A stretch of 7,676 nt of DNA. Origin: an uncultured Limnohabitans sp. Its GTDB lineage: Bacteria > Pseudomonadota > Gammaproteobacteria > Burkholderiales > Burkholderiaceae_C. A program made the translations under genes and the position numbers. Where the stretch lies: the NCBI RefSeq assembly GCF_937889215.1, contig NZ_CALBEX010000599.1, positions 1-7,676 of the forward strand, in the 5' to 3' direction. Below are positions 1 to 6,484 of the stretch, one piece after another. How positions within the stretch are numbered: the first letter of the stretch is position 1; every line of letters begins with the position of its first letter. The notes beneath the pieces were generated by a model that searched no databases, had not been told where the DNA came from, and worked only from the letters and a program-made list of their open reading frames with translations.

Positions 1-562
1 TGCCTGAAAAAGAGATGTAAAAACCCAAGTCCAAAGCCGCACGGGCCACTTGTTGGCTTTCTGTAAAGCAGTGGAAAACGCCCCCAGCGCACCCTGCCCC
101 GCCCGATTCGCCCTCCTCTTTCAATATGGCCATGGTGTCGTCCGAAGCTTGCCGGGTGTGGATCACCAGCGGCAGTTGGGTCTGCCTGGCTGCACGGATG
201 TGGGTTCGAAAACGCTCGCGTTGCCACTCCATGTCGGCCACGGTGCGCCCGCCTTTGCGCTCGTCCATTTGGTAGTAATCCAGCCCGGTCTCGCCAATGG
301 CCACCACTTTGGGGCGCGCTGCGCCCTCCAGCAGATCTTGCAAGCTGGGCTCGCGCACGCCTTCGTTGTCAGGGTGCACGCCCACGGTGGCCCACATGTT
401 GTCGTTGGCCATGGCCAGACCGTGCACTTCGTCAAACTTTTCCATCGTGGTGCAAATGACCATAGCGCGGGTCACTTGGGCAGCCAGCATGGCTTGCTGG
501 ATGCTGTCCAGCTCGCTCATGAGTTCAGGAAAATTCAGGTGGCAATGGGAATCGGTGTACAT
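1..562 (-). CDS. tatD: TatD-family metal-dependent hydrolase/DNase, N-terminal 187 residues (3' end beyond the window)
   Basis: This is a TatD-family (amidohydrolase-fold) metal-dependent deoxyribonuclease, a cytoplasmic enzyme implicated in DNA degradation and repair. Read on the minus strand from the ATG at 562, the protein opens MYTDSHCHLNF. It shows the family metal ligands in order: the HxH pair H6/H8, E91 in GETGLDYY, H135 in VIHTR and H164 in GVFHCFTES. The final conserved Asp should lie past the left edge. The frame stays open to base 1, giving 187 of the usual roughly 260 residues. The start is supported by AAGGG at 572-576, 9 nt upstream and inside the end of holB. Only 5 bp separate it from the holB stop, so it is probably cotranscribed and translationally coupled. 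In E. coli the same neighbour is ycfH. I am sure of the family; the in vivo substrate is not visible. The exact paralogue (TatD, YcfH or YjjV type) is inferred from synteny. Confidence 0.93.
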   Translation of the reverse strand, partial: MYTDSHCHLNFPELMSELDSIQQAMLAAQVTRAMVICTTMEKFDEVHGLAMANDNMWATVGVHPDNEGVREPSLQDLLEGAARPKVVAIGETGLDYYQMDERKGGRTVADMEWQRERFRTHIRAARQTQLPLVIHTRQASDDTMAILKEEGESGGAGCAGGVFHCFTESQQVARAALDLGFYISFSG

Positions 563-567
563 GTGAA

Positions 568-1572
568 TCAGCCCTTGGACAGCAGGGTTTGTTGGGCATC
601 GGCGGTCAGGGCTTCGAGCATCAGACCGGCATTGAAAGGGTGTTCGGCGGTGCGGGCCGATTGCATCAGGCGTTTGTACCAATCGGTCAGCGCCAAGACA
701 GAAGCGGCACTGGTGGGCAGATGGGCCGTGTCAAAAAAGCGCGGCGCAGAACCCGCCTGTTGCAGCACCAAATCGTGGCAGAGCTTTTGCAGCGCGTCGA
801 TGGCCTGGGCCCCTGTCAGGTCGGCCAAATGCCGGGCATCGCCTTGGCGCATGGCCTTAGGCAAATGGGCCCACCATTCTGGCGACAAGCCCGCTTGGGC
901 TTGGCGCAACACGTCGTTGGGCCGCCCGCCCGCACTGCGCAACAAGGCTTGCGCTGCGGGTGTGGGCACGCCTTGCCCGCTCAGCCAAGGGAGGGCTTCG
1001 TCGGCCTCGGGCCACTTGAGGGTGTGGGCCAAACAACGGCTTCGGATGGTGGGCAGCAGCATGTGGCTGGCCTCGGTAGCCAGCACAAAGCGCACATCGC
1101 CCGGCGGCTCTTCCAGAGTTTTGAGCAAAGCGTTGGCCGTGATGGTGTTCATGCGCTCAGCCGGAAACACCAGCACTGCCTTGCCAAGCCCTCGTGCGTC
1201 GGTGCGCTGAGAAAACGCCACCGCGTCACGCATCGCGTCCACCCGGATCTCTTTGCTGGGCTTGCGGGTTTTCTTGTCGATTTCGTCTTGGGCTTTTTCT
1301 GACAGCGGCCAGCCCAGCTCAAGCATCACGGTTTCGGGCATCAGCACCGCCAAGTCGGCATGGGTGCGCACAGACACAGCGTGGCAACTCGGGCAGTCGC
1401 CACAAGCGCCTTGAGCGGTAGGTTTTTCGCACAACCAAGCTGTGGCCAAGGCCAGCGCCAACTCGTATTGGCCAAGGCCTGACGGGCCTTGCAGCAACCA
1501 AGCGTGACCTCGTTGGGCCAGCAAATAGGTGGCTTGTCGGGCAATCCAAGGGGCGTTCAACACAGCGCTCAT
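568..1572 (-). CDS. holB: DNA polymerase III subunit delta prime (clamp-loader stator)
   Basis: This is the delta prime subunit of the replicative clamp loader, which works with the tau/gamma and delta subunits to load the beta clamp. The 334-residue protein has the AAA+ fold landmarks. A degenerate Walker A (GPSGLGQYE, 29-37) has Gln where the catalytic Lys should be. Zinc-binding cysteines C48, C57, C60 and C63 follow the C-x8-C-x2-C-x2-C pattern. The LLKTLEEPP motif (149-157) and the SRC arginine-finger motif (178-180) are intact. The Walker B acidic residue is also missing ([10 protein letters not shown], 132-142). Loss of both Walker elements is known for delta prime, which does not hydrolyse ATP. 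I chose the ATG at 1572 because it overlaps the tmk stop as ATGA, the usual sign of translational coupling. An in-frame start at 1593 would add 7 unlikely residues. The tatD start follows 5 bp after the stop. Confidence 0.95.
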   Translation of the reverse strand: MSAVLNAPWIARQATYLLAQRGHAWLLQGPSGLGQYELALALATAWLCEKPTAQGACGDCPSCHAVSVRTHADLAVLMPETVMLELGWPLSEKAQDEIDKKTRKPSKEIRVDAMRDAVAFSQRTDARGLGKAVLVFPAERMNTITANALLKTLEEPPGDVRFVLATEASHMLLPTIRSRCLAHTLKWPEADEALPWLSGQGVPTPAAQALLRSAGGRPNDVLRQAQAGLSPEWWAHLPKAMRQGDARHLADLTGAQAIDALQKLCHDLVLQQAGSAPRFFDTAHLPTSAASVLALTDWYKRLMQSARTAEHPFNAGLMLEALTADAQQTLLSKG

Positions 1573-2210
1573 GGGCGGACCCCAGCCAGCCATTGGTCGA
1601 CGACACGGGCCACATCCTGGCCAACTGCCGCCATGCTTTGGGCGGCATCGATGCGCGCAAAACGTCTGGGCATCTCGCTTTGGCGACGGGCATAAGCGGC
1701 GCGCACAGCGGCAAAAAAATCAACGGGCTGCGACTCGAACTTGTCGGGCACTCTGGCCGAGGCCAAACGCTCGGCTGCAATTTGGGGGTCCAGGTCAAAC
1801 CAAACCGTCAAATCAGGTTGACGCACGCCACCGCTGGGCAAGCCCTGGACCATGCGCTCCAAATGGGCCAACACCTGCCAATCAAAGCCACGGCCGCCGC
1901 CTTGGTAGGCAAAAGTGGCGTCGGTGAACCGGTCACACAGCACCACATCGCCTCGCGCCAGAGCGGGCTCGATCACCTGGACCAAGTGCTCGCGTCGGGC
2001 GGCAAACATCAAAAGGGCCTCGGTCAGCGGGTCCATGGGCTCATGCAGCACCATTTCGCGCAGTTTTTCAGACAAAGGCGTGCCACCAGGCTCACGGGTT
2101 GACACCACCGCCCTGCCCGCTTGCCGAAACACATCGGCCACGCGGGCGATGTGCGTGGACTTGCCTGCGCCGTCGATGCCTTCAAAGCTGATGAATGTGC
2201 CGCTGTTCAT
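1569..2210 (-). CDS. tmk: Thymidylate kinase (dTMP kinase)
   Basis: This cytoplasmic enzyme phosphorylates dTMP to dTDP with ATP, an essential step in dTTP synthesis. Counted from the ATG at 2210 the protein has 213 residues, the normal family length. Visible motifs are the P-loop [11 protein letters not shown] (9-19), the REPGGTP motif (39-45), CDRF (92-95) followed by the dTMP-binding stretch AYQGGGRG, and the LID region near [14 protein letters not shown]. The start is slightly uncertain. A TTG at 2222 has AGGA (2227-2230) only 4 nt upstream and would add MHNH, whereas the ATG at 2210 has no good ribosome-binding site. I prefer the ATG because relatives generally begin just before the [14 protein letters not shown] segment. 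The stop overlaps the holB start (ATGA). mltG ends 51 bp upstream, so the gene sits inside the mltG-tmk-holB-tatD operon. Pairing thymidylate kinase with holB is common across proteobacteria. Confidence 0.96.
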   Translation of the reverse strand: MNSGTFISFEGIDGAGKSTHIARVADVFRQAGRAVVSTREPGGTPLSEKLREMVLHEPMDPLTEALLMFAARREHLVQVIEPALARGDVVLCDRFTDATFAYQGGGRGFDWQVLAHLERMVQGLPSGGVRQPDLTVWFDLDPQIAAERLASARVPDKFESQPVDFFAAVRAAYARRQSEMPRRFARIDAAQSMAAVGQDVARVVDQWLAGVRP

Positions 2211-2261
2211 ATGGTTGTGCAATCAATCCTGGATTGTCGCCGATGCTGGCGGCGCAAAGCG

Positions 2262-3242
2262 TCACTGGCCACGTTGGTAGCGGTTGACGGCGCGGTTGTG
2301 CTCGTCCAGGGTGCTGCTGAAATGGCTGCTGCCATTGCCCTTGGCCACAAAATAAATGGCTTGGGTTTTCGCGGGTTGCACCGCCGCCAGCAAAGAGGCC
2401 TTGCCAGGCATGGCAATGGGCGTGGGCGGCAAGCCGGCACGGGTGTAGGTGTTCCAAGGGGTGTCGGTGGTCAGGTGCACACGCCGCAAATTGCCGTCAA
2501 AAGCCTCCCCCAGGCCATAAATCACCGTCGGGTCGGTTTGAAGGCGCATGCCGATGCGCAGCCGGTTGTTGAAAACGCCGGCTATCTCGGCGCGGTCCGA
2601 GGGTTTGCCCGTTTCTTTTTCAACAATGCTGGCAAGGATCAAAGCCTCTTCGGGAGATTGAAGGGCCGCCCCCGGTTGTCGCACCAGCCAAACCTCTTGC
2701 AAATGCTTGTCCATGGCTTTGGCCGCACGCCTCAACACCGCCAAATCGCTGGAGCCATTGGCATAGGCGTAAGTGTCCGGGTAAAAACGCCCTTCCGGTG
2801 CCACACCGGGGCGGCCCAGGTGCACCATCAAGGCCTCGTCGGTCATCGTGCGGCTGTCGGGCTTGAGCCTGTCGGCCTTGGCCAGCGCTTGGCGCACTTG
2901 TCGCCAGTTCCAGCCCTCCACAATCGTCACGGTGCGCAAACTTTCCTCACCCCGCACCAACATGCTCAGCAATCGGATGGGGGTGGTGCCTGGCTGGATT
3001 TCGTAGCTGCCGGCCCGCATCTGGCGAGACTGACCTGACAACCGAAACCAAGCGTAAAGCAATGTCGGCGAGGTTTTCGCCCCGGCCTCGGATACCGCCT
3101 GGGCAATGGCTTTGGGCGAGGTGCCCGGCTCGATCGACAAATCCAGGGGACGTGTTCCCGTGTCCATGGGCTGGCTGAGCCAGACATAGGCGATCCCAGC
3201 GCTGGCCAGAGCCACCACCAGCAGACTGGCCAATAACTTCAT
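2262..3242 (-). CDS. mltG: Endolytic murein transglycosylase MltG (YceG-like)
   Basis: MltG is an inner-membrane lytic transglycosylase that cuts nascent peptidoglycan strands and is thought to terminate glycan elongation. The 326-residue protein has one N-terminal signal anchor (about 2-22, MKLLASLLVVALASAGIAYV). A LysM-like region follows (about 30-110), then the YceG catalytic domain. That domain shows EGRFYPDTY (150-158), ASIVEKETG with candidate catalytic E208, NRLRIGMRLQTDPTVIYG (about 226-243) and NTYTRAGLPPTPIAMPG (264-280). All are strongly family-like. The usual length is about 330-350. I chose the ATG at 3242, which has AAAGG 4 nt upstream and gives a typical MK-leading anchor. An ATG at 3263 would add MAVLKGL, but its AAGGA lies only 1 nt away. 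A longer frame up to 3341 would overlap ygfZ and is unlikely. This is the first gene of the minus-strand operon, divergent from ygfZ. Confidence 0.95.
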   Translation of the reverse strand: MKLLASLLVVALASAGIAYVWLSQPMDTGTRPLDLSIEPGTSPKAIAQAVSEAGAKTSPTLLYAWFRLSGQSRQMRAGSYEIQPGTTPIRLLSMLVRGEESLRTVTIVEGWNWRQVRQALAKADRLKPDSRTMTDEALMVHLGRPGVAPEGRFYPDTYAYANGSSDLAVLRRAAKAMDKHLQEVWLVRQPGAALQSPEEALILASIVEKETGKPSDRAEIAGVFNNRLRIGMRLQTDPTVIYGLGEAFDGNLRRVHLTTDTPWNTYTRAGLPPTPIAMPGKASLLAAVQPAKTQAIYFVAKGNGSSHFSSTLDEHNRAVNRYQRGQ

Positions 3243-3333
3243 CAAGCCTTTGAGCACGGCCATGTCCTTGTTGGAGAGTTGATAACTTGGAGGGGATGAT
3301 AATTCAGGCCTTGTCGCCCGACCGAGCCCCGCC
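3243..3333. promoter_or_regulatory. Divergent mltG/ygfZ intergenic region with overlapping weak promoter elements
   Basis: This is the only clearly AT-richer spot between the two divergent genes. On the plus strand, GATAAT at 3298-3303 matches 5 of 6 bases of a sigma-70 -10 box and would serve ygfZ, but no good -35 lies 16-18 bp upstream. On the minus strand, CTGAAT (3307-3302) and TATCAA (3284-3279) with a 17-bp spacer form a weak sigma-70 pair that could serve mltG. A small palindrome, AGTT-GAT-AACT (3277-3287), covers the minus -10. The region must hold a promoter for at least ygfZ; the exact boxes are inference. Confidence 0.35.
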
Positions 3334-4290
3334 ATGAACACCCCTGCAGATTTCAGCCCTCAGATCCACACCGTCTTGAACGGCATCAGTCCCCTGCCCC
3401 AACTGGGCGTGATTCAGGCCCAAGGCGAGGACGCGGCCCATTTTTTGCACAACCAACTGAGCAACGACGTGCTGCTCTTGCCCGTAGGCCAATCTCGCCT
3501 GGCGGCTTTTTGTTCGGCCAAGGGCCGCATGCAGGCCAGTTTCATCTTGGTCAAGACTGCCCCATACACGGTCTTGCTGGTCTTGAGCCTCGATTTGCTG
3601 GCCCAGACCCTCAAGCGCCTGTCCATGTTCGTGATGCGTGCCAAAGTCAAGATGAGCGATGCCACCGACCAGTGGCAGATGCGCGGCTTACTGGGCGACA
3701 GCGCCCACGCTGTTCTGGCTGAAGCCACCCCTTGGCAAACCACCAGCCACAACGGGGCCCACGCCGTGGCACTTTATTCTGCCCTGCTGGGAGACACCCA
3801 GGTGCCACGGGCCTTGTGGATCGCCCCGCTCGATCAGCCGCTGCCCGTTGGGCCCGCTGTGCAGCCCGATGTTTGGCAATGGGCAGAGGTCATGAGCGGC
3901 GTGACCTTGCTGACTCAGCCTGTGTTCGAGGCCTTTGTGCCGCAAATGCTCAATTACGAATCGGTCGGCGGTGTGAACTTCAAAAAAGGCTGCTACCCCG
4001 GCCAAGAAGTGGTGGCCCGCAGCCAGTTTCGCGGCACGCTCAAGCGCCGCACGGCGCGGGTGCACAGCGCCGTGGCTATGGTGGCTGGGCAAGACATCTT
4101 CACTCCCGCCGACCCCGAGCAACCCTGCGCCACTGTGGTGCTGAGCGCGGCGCGCCCGGACGGGCAGGGTTTTGATGCGCTGGTCAGTGGCACGCTGGAG
4201 AGCCAGGCCAACGGTTGGCGGGTGGGCAGCGCGGATGGTGTGGCGCTGGCGTTGCTGCCACTGCCTTACGCCTTGCTCGAAGACATTTGA
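3334..4290 (+). CDS. ygfZ: YgfZ/CAF17-type folate-binding protein (Fe-S cluster assembly/repair)
   Basis: This is a cytoplasmic tetrahydrofolate-binding protein of the YgfZ/GcvT-like family, which helps make or maintain certain Fe-S enzymes. The 318-residue protein has an aminomethyltransferase-like N-terminal part (GVIQAQGEDAAHFLHNQLSNDV, 25-46) and the diagnostic KGCYPGQE motif (218-225) with the conserved Cys220. This is followed by VARSQFRGTLKRR (227-239). The family usually has about 300-340 residues. The ATG at 3334 lacks a strong Shine-Dalgarno, but the N-terminus (MNTPADFSPQ) is followed directly by family-like sequence and no better start is seen. It is transcribed away from mltG, a pairing that recurs in Burkholderiales as far as I recall. 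It appears monocistronic: a GC-rich hairpin follows the stop and the next gene is convergent. The motif makes the family assignment firm; which Fe-S enzymes depend on it here is unknown. Confidence 0.95.
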   Translation: MNTPADFSPQIHTVLNGISPLPQLGVIQAQGEDAAHFLHNQLSNDVLLLPVGQSRLAAFCSAKGRMQASFILVKTAPYTVLLVLSLDLLAQTLKRLSMFVMRAKVKMSDATDQWQMRGLLGDSAHAVLAEATPWQTTSHNGAHAVALYSALLGDTQVPRALWIAPLDQPLPVGPAVQPDVWQWAEVMSGVTLLTQPVFEAFVPQMLNYESVGGVNFKKGCYPGQEVVARSQFRGTLKRRTARVHSAVAMVAGQDIFTPADPEQPCATVVLSAARPDGQGFDALVSGTLESQANGWRVGSADGVALALLPLPYALLEDI

Positions 4291-4296
4291 CCGGCG

Positions 4297-4316
4297 CTGG
4301 GGGCACTGCGCCCCAG
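4297..4316 (+). terminator. GC-rich hairpin just after ygfZ, possible terminator
   Basis: CTGGGG (4297-4302) pairs perfectly with CCCCAG (4311-4316) across an 8-nt loop, 6 nt after the ygfZ stop. An alternative pairing is GGCGC (4293-4297) with GCGCC (4308-4312). Position and stem fit a transcription stop or an RNA 3'-end hairpin, but no T-run follows, so intrinsic termination is unproven. Confidence 0.35.
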
Positions 4317-4434
4317 GTCGCCTGAAAGCGGCCTATGAATGCGGCTCCATGGTCTTATTGGCTGGTGTGAACATCGGTCGCGCTTTAAGGGGCCTTGGTT
4401 CAACCGCATGTCGGACCTGAAGGCACCGACCTAC

Positions 4435-4463
4435 AAAAAACTCAGCGCAAGCCTGAAGCTGAA
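4435..4463 (-). terminator. Rho-independent terminator of the hydrolase/thioesterase-GNAT operon
   Basis: On the minus strand TTCAGC (4463-4458) pairs with GCTGAG (4446-4441): five Watson-Crick pairs plus one T-G wobble, around an 11-nt loop. A run of six T follows at once (4440-4435). The hairpin begins about 14 nt after the stop at 4477. The stem is short, but hairpin, T-run and position agree with an intrinsic terminator. Confidence 0.6.
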
Positions 4464-4476
4464 GATTGGGCCGGTT

Positions 4477-5334
4477 TTAGAGGGGCCGAACCATCTCGAT
4501 GTGCGCGATCCCCGCATCCTCAAAAATCGCCCCATGTGGGGTAAAGCCTGAACGTTTGTAAAAACCTTCGGCGCTGCACTGGGCATGCAAGATCACTTGG
4601 GTGTCGCCCCGGTGCTGCGCAGCGTCCATCAAGGCGTGCAACACGCGGTGGCCCAAATCGCTGCCGCGCATCTGCTTTTTGACGGCCATGCGGCCGATGC
4701 GGGACACACCGGGGGCGTGCTGAATCAAACGCCCTGTGGCCAGACAAAAGCCCATACGGTTCAAGGCCACGGCGTGCAAGGCGGTGTCGTCTTCGTGGTC
4801 CAACTCCAACTCGACAGGCACTTTTTGCTCATCCACAAACACCTCGTGGCGAAGCGGGCTGGCGTGTTTCTGAAAATCGTGCCACGAGCCCACATGCACC
4901 TGCACCATGTCTTCGCCCCGCTCAAAGCCTTCGAGCATGTCGCGCAAGGGGGCTGGGATGGGCTGGCTCTTTTTGGCCACTGGGTCGGCATAGACATAGA
5001 CCAACTCGCTGGTGATGAGCAGCTCATCGCCCCGAAAAATCGCCCCCGCAAATGTCATGGATGAGTTGCCAATGCGGTCGCAGCGCATGCACACGTCCAA
5101 AAAATCGTCCATCTCGGCGCTGGCGTGGTACTCGACACTGGCTTTTTTGACAAACATGTCGCCACCCAACAGGTGCATGGTTTCCGCATAAGGCATGGCC
5201 AAGTGACGCCAATAATCGGTCACGGCGGTGTCAAAGTACATGAGGTAATGGCCATTGAAGACGATTTTCTGCATGTCCACTTCAACCCAGCGCACGCGCA
5301 TGCGGTGAGAAAAACGGAAGTCCTGGCGTTTCAT
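4477..5334 (-). CDS. Fusion protein: hotdog acyl-CoA thioesterase (YbgC-like) + ElaA/YjcF-like GNAT acetyltransferase
   Basis: This 285-residue protein joins two enzyme domains. Residues about 5-125 form a hotdog thioesterase of the 4-hydroxybenzoyl-CoA/YbgC type, which hydrolyses acyl-CoA thioesters. RVRWVEVDMQKIVFNGHYLMYFD carries the candidate catalytic Asp D20 and the NGHY helix start, followed by VKKASVEYHASAEMDDFLDV. Residues about 145-285 form a GNAT N-acetyltransferase close to ElaA/YjcF. LRHEVFVDEQKVP (161-173) precedes the acetyl-CoA loop RIGRMAVKKQMRGSDLG (about 212-228) and HAQCSAEGFYKRSGF (250-264). Both domains look complete. The ATG at 5334 has GAAAG upstream at 8-nt spacing and starts 4 bp after the hydrolase stop; a TTG at 5349 would overlap that gene. 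It is the last gene of a two-gene operon that ends at a terminator near 4435. Substrates of both domains are unknown. The two folds are clear; joint function is inference. Confidence 0.9.
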   Translation of the reverse strand: MKRQDFRFSHRMRVRWVEVDMQKIVFNGHYLMYFDTAVTDYWRHLAMPYAETMHLLGGDMFVKKASVEYHASAEMDDFLDVCMRCDRIGNSSMTFAGAIFRGDELLITSELVYVYADPVAKKSQPIPAPLRDMLEGFERGEDMVQVHVGSWHDFQKHASPLRHEVFVDEQKVPVELELDHEDDTALHAVALNRMGFCLATGRLIQHAPGVSRIGRMAVKKQMRGSDLGHRVLHALMDAAQHRGDTQVILHAQCSAEGFYKRSGFTPHGAIFEDAGIAHIEMVRPL

Positions 5335-5338
5335 GGTG

Positions 5339-6301
5339 TCAACTTTCAAAAGCGTGTTTCAAAGCCCTGCCTGCATCGGCATGCGCTTGCAGGGCGTCGG
5401 GAATGGCGCGGCCCATGGTGATGAAGCCATGCACCACGCCCTTGTAAATCTCCAGATCGACCGGCACACCCGCCATGCGCAGGGTGTCGGCGTAGCGCAC
5501 ACCCTCGTCCACCAGCGGATCGCATTCGGCCAAGCCCATCCAGACCGGGGCCAGACCGCCGTGGTCGGGGGCGTTGCCGGGGGCAAAGCGCCAGTCGTCT
5601 CGGTCGGCCGGGTCGATGTAGCCCTGAAAAAACCAGTCGATGGTCTCTTTGTCGAGCATAAAGCCCTCGGCAAACGTGTGGTGCGAAGCGGTGTCTTGTC
5701 GCCCGCCGCAACCGGGGTAAAACAACAATTGCAGAGCCAGTGTCAGGCCTGCATCGCGCGCCATCAGAGCGCACACGGCGGCCAAGGTGCCGCCCGCACT
5801 GTCACCGCCCACGGCCAATCGCCGGGTGTCCAGCCCCAAAGTCTGACCGTTTTGCTGCAACCAATTGAGCGCATCCCAGCTGTCGTGCACGGCGGTTGGA
5901 AAGCGGTGCTCCGGTGCCAGGCGGTAGTCCAAAGACACCACAGCGCAATGGCCGTGGCGTGAGAGCTGGCGGCACAACACGTCGTGCGTGGTCAAGCTGC
6001 CCACCGTGAAGCCCCCGCCGTGTATATACAGCAGCACAGGCAAAGCCGTGTCACTTTGCGAGGCATACAAGCGCGCAGGCAGGTGCTGGCCATCACGGGC
6101 GGGCAGTGTGAAGTCCTCGACCCGGTCCACATGCGGCGCGGGTTGCAGGTCCAGCATTGGCCCGCCGATGTCATAAAAAGCTCGGGCTTGAGCAGGTGTC
6201 ATGCTGGCCATGAGGGGCCGACCTGCGCGCTGCACGCGCTCAATCAGGTTGCGCGTGGCATCGTTCAACAGCGATCGGGGGTTGGTGTGGTGACTGCTCA
6301 T
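5339..6301 (-). CDS. Alpha/beta hydrolase, hormone-sensitive-lipase family (carboxylesterase)
   Basis: This is a serine esterase of the HSL (bacterial family IV) group, expected to hydrolyse short-chain or otherwise small carboxylic esters in the cytoplasm. The 320-residue protein has the oxyanion-hole motif HGGGF (94-98), the nucleophile elbow GDSAGG (166-171, Ser168), the acid residue in ECDPLVDEG (Asp261) and the catalytic His in GVVHGF (His291). DYRLAPEHRFPTAVHD (125-140) is typical of the family. No signal peptide or membrane segment is seen. The start ATG at 6301 is the only reasonable one, although no clear Shine-Dalgarno precedes it. The N-terminal cap sequence (LIERVQRAGRPLMASMTPAQARAFYD) looks family-like from the first residues. 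It is the first gene of a minus-strand operon with the thioesterase-GNAT fusion 4 bp downstream, and it is divergent from an iron-containing alcohol dehydrogenase. The substrate is not predictable from sequence alone. Confidence 0.95.
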   Translation of the reverse strand: MSSHHTNPRSLLNDATRNLIERVQRAGRPLMASMTPAQARAFYDIGGPMLDLQPAPHVDRVEDFTLPARDGQHLPARLYASQSDTALPVLLYIHGGGFTVGSLTTHDVLCRQLSRHGHCAVVSLDYRLAPEHRFPTAVHDSWDALNWLQQNGQTLGLDTRRLAVGGDSAGGTLAAVCALMARDAGLTLALQLLFYPGCGGRQDTASHHTFAEGFMLDKETIDWFFQGYIDPADRDDWRFAPGNAPDHGGLAPVWMGLAECDPLVDEGVRYADTLRMAGVPVDLEIYKGVVHGFITMGRAIPDALQAHADAGRALKHAFES

Positions 6302-6336
6302 GGGGCGGGTGGTGTTGCGCTTGGTGGGTCGTTCGG

Positions 6337-6359
6337 TGTTGCCAACGTGACGGGCAACA
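6337..6359. repeat. Perfect inverted repeat TGTTGCC-N9-GGCAACA, operator-like
   Basis: The 7-bp arms at 6337-6343 and 6353-6359 are exact reverse complements around a 9-bp spacer. The element lies 36-58 bp upstream of the hydrolase start, where a regulator or the RNA hairpin itself could control the minus-strand operon. No T-run follows on either strand, so it is not an obvious terminator. The binding protein is unknown. Confidence 0.45.
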
Positions 6360-6390
6360 GGGCTTGCGCAGTGGCCAAAGACGATTCCTG

Positions 6391-6410
6391 CATCAAAATG
6401 AGCTTTGATG
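6391..6410. repeat. Perfect inverted repeat CATCAAA-N6-TTTGATG, operator-like
   Basis: The arms at 6391-6397 and 6404-6410 are exact reverse complements separated by ATGAGC, giving a 20-bp dyad typical in size of a dimeric repressor site. It sits just before the weak -10 candidate at 6412-6417 and about 82 bp upstream of the dehydrogenase start, in one of the few AT-rich spots of the gap. Confidence 0.45.
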
Positions 6411-6435
6411 GTACAACGGCCTGCCCAGCAGGTCT

Positions 6436-6470
6436 GTCACCTGTTCAGCATCATCGGTCACCCGTTCAGC
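6436..6470 (+). repeat. Tandem direct repeat, GTCACCTGTTCAGC / GTCACCCGTTCAGC, 21-bp period
   Basis: Two 14-bp copies (6436-6449 and 6457-6470) differ at one base and start exactly 21 bp apart, about two turns of B-DNA. They lie 22-56 bp upstream of the dehydrogenase ATG, between the candidate promoter and the ribosome-binding site. That spacing would suit a protein bound twice to the same face of the helix. With two copies only, chance duplication cannot be excluded. Confidence 0.5.
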
Positions 6471-6480
6471 CCCACAGCTT

Positions 6481-6484
6481 GGAG
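6481..6484 (+). promoter_or_regulatory. Ribosome-binding site deciding the dehydrogenase start
   Basis: GGAG lies 7 nt before the ATG at 6492. This favours that start over the in-frame TTG at 6405 and ATG at 6408, which would add 28-29 residues unlike the family N-terminus. Confidence 0.7.

Noticed and set aside
50..1302. Long plus-strand open frames (50-1210, 589-1302) opposite tatD and holB
   Set aside because: They are antisense to two genes with intact motifs and continuous frames. Their Cys/Gly/His/Arg-rich composition is typical of reverse-strand frames in GC-rich DNA.
1529..3038. Plus-strand frames (1529-1927, 1593-2102, 2121-3038) opposite tmk and mltG
   Set aside because: No recognisable motif. 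They cover complete conserved genes on the other strand, so they are shadows.
4410..4430. GTCGG/CCGAC inverted repeat as a ygfZ terminator
   Set aside because: The 5-bp stem with an 11-nt loop is followed by an A-run on the plus strand. The T-run on the minus strand belongs to the hairpin at 4441-4463.
4339..4551. 70-residue plus-strand frame in the ygfZ/fusion-gene gap
   Set aside because: It runs through the minus-strand terminator (4435-4463) and into the C-terminal codons of the fusion gene. It has no good ribosome-binding site and no recognisable sequence.
4585..5962. Plus-strand frames (4585-5064, 5125-5421, 5333-5962) opposite the fusion gene and the hydrolase
   Set aside because: Antisense to two proteins with clear catalytic motifs; composition is shadow-like.
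6436..6470. Repeat pair as a CRISPR array or phage attachment site
   Set aside because: Only two short 14-bp copies with a 7-bp gap. There are no spacers, no cas or integrase genes and no tRNA nearby.
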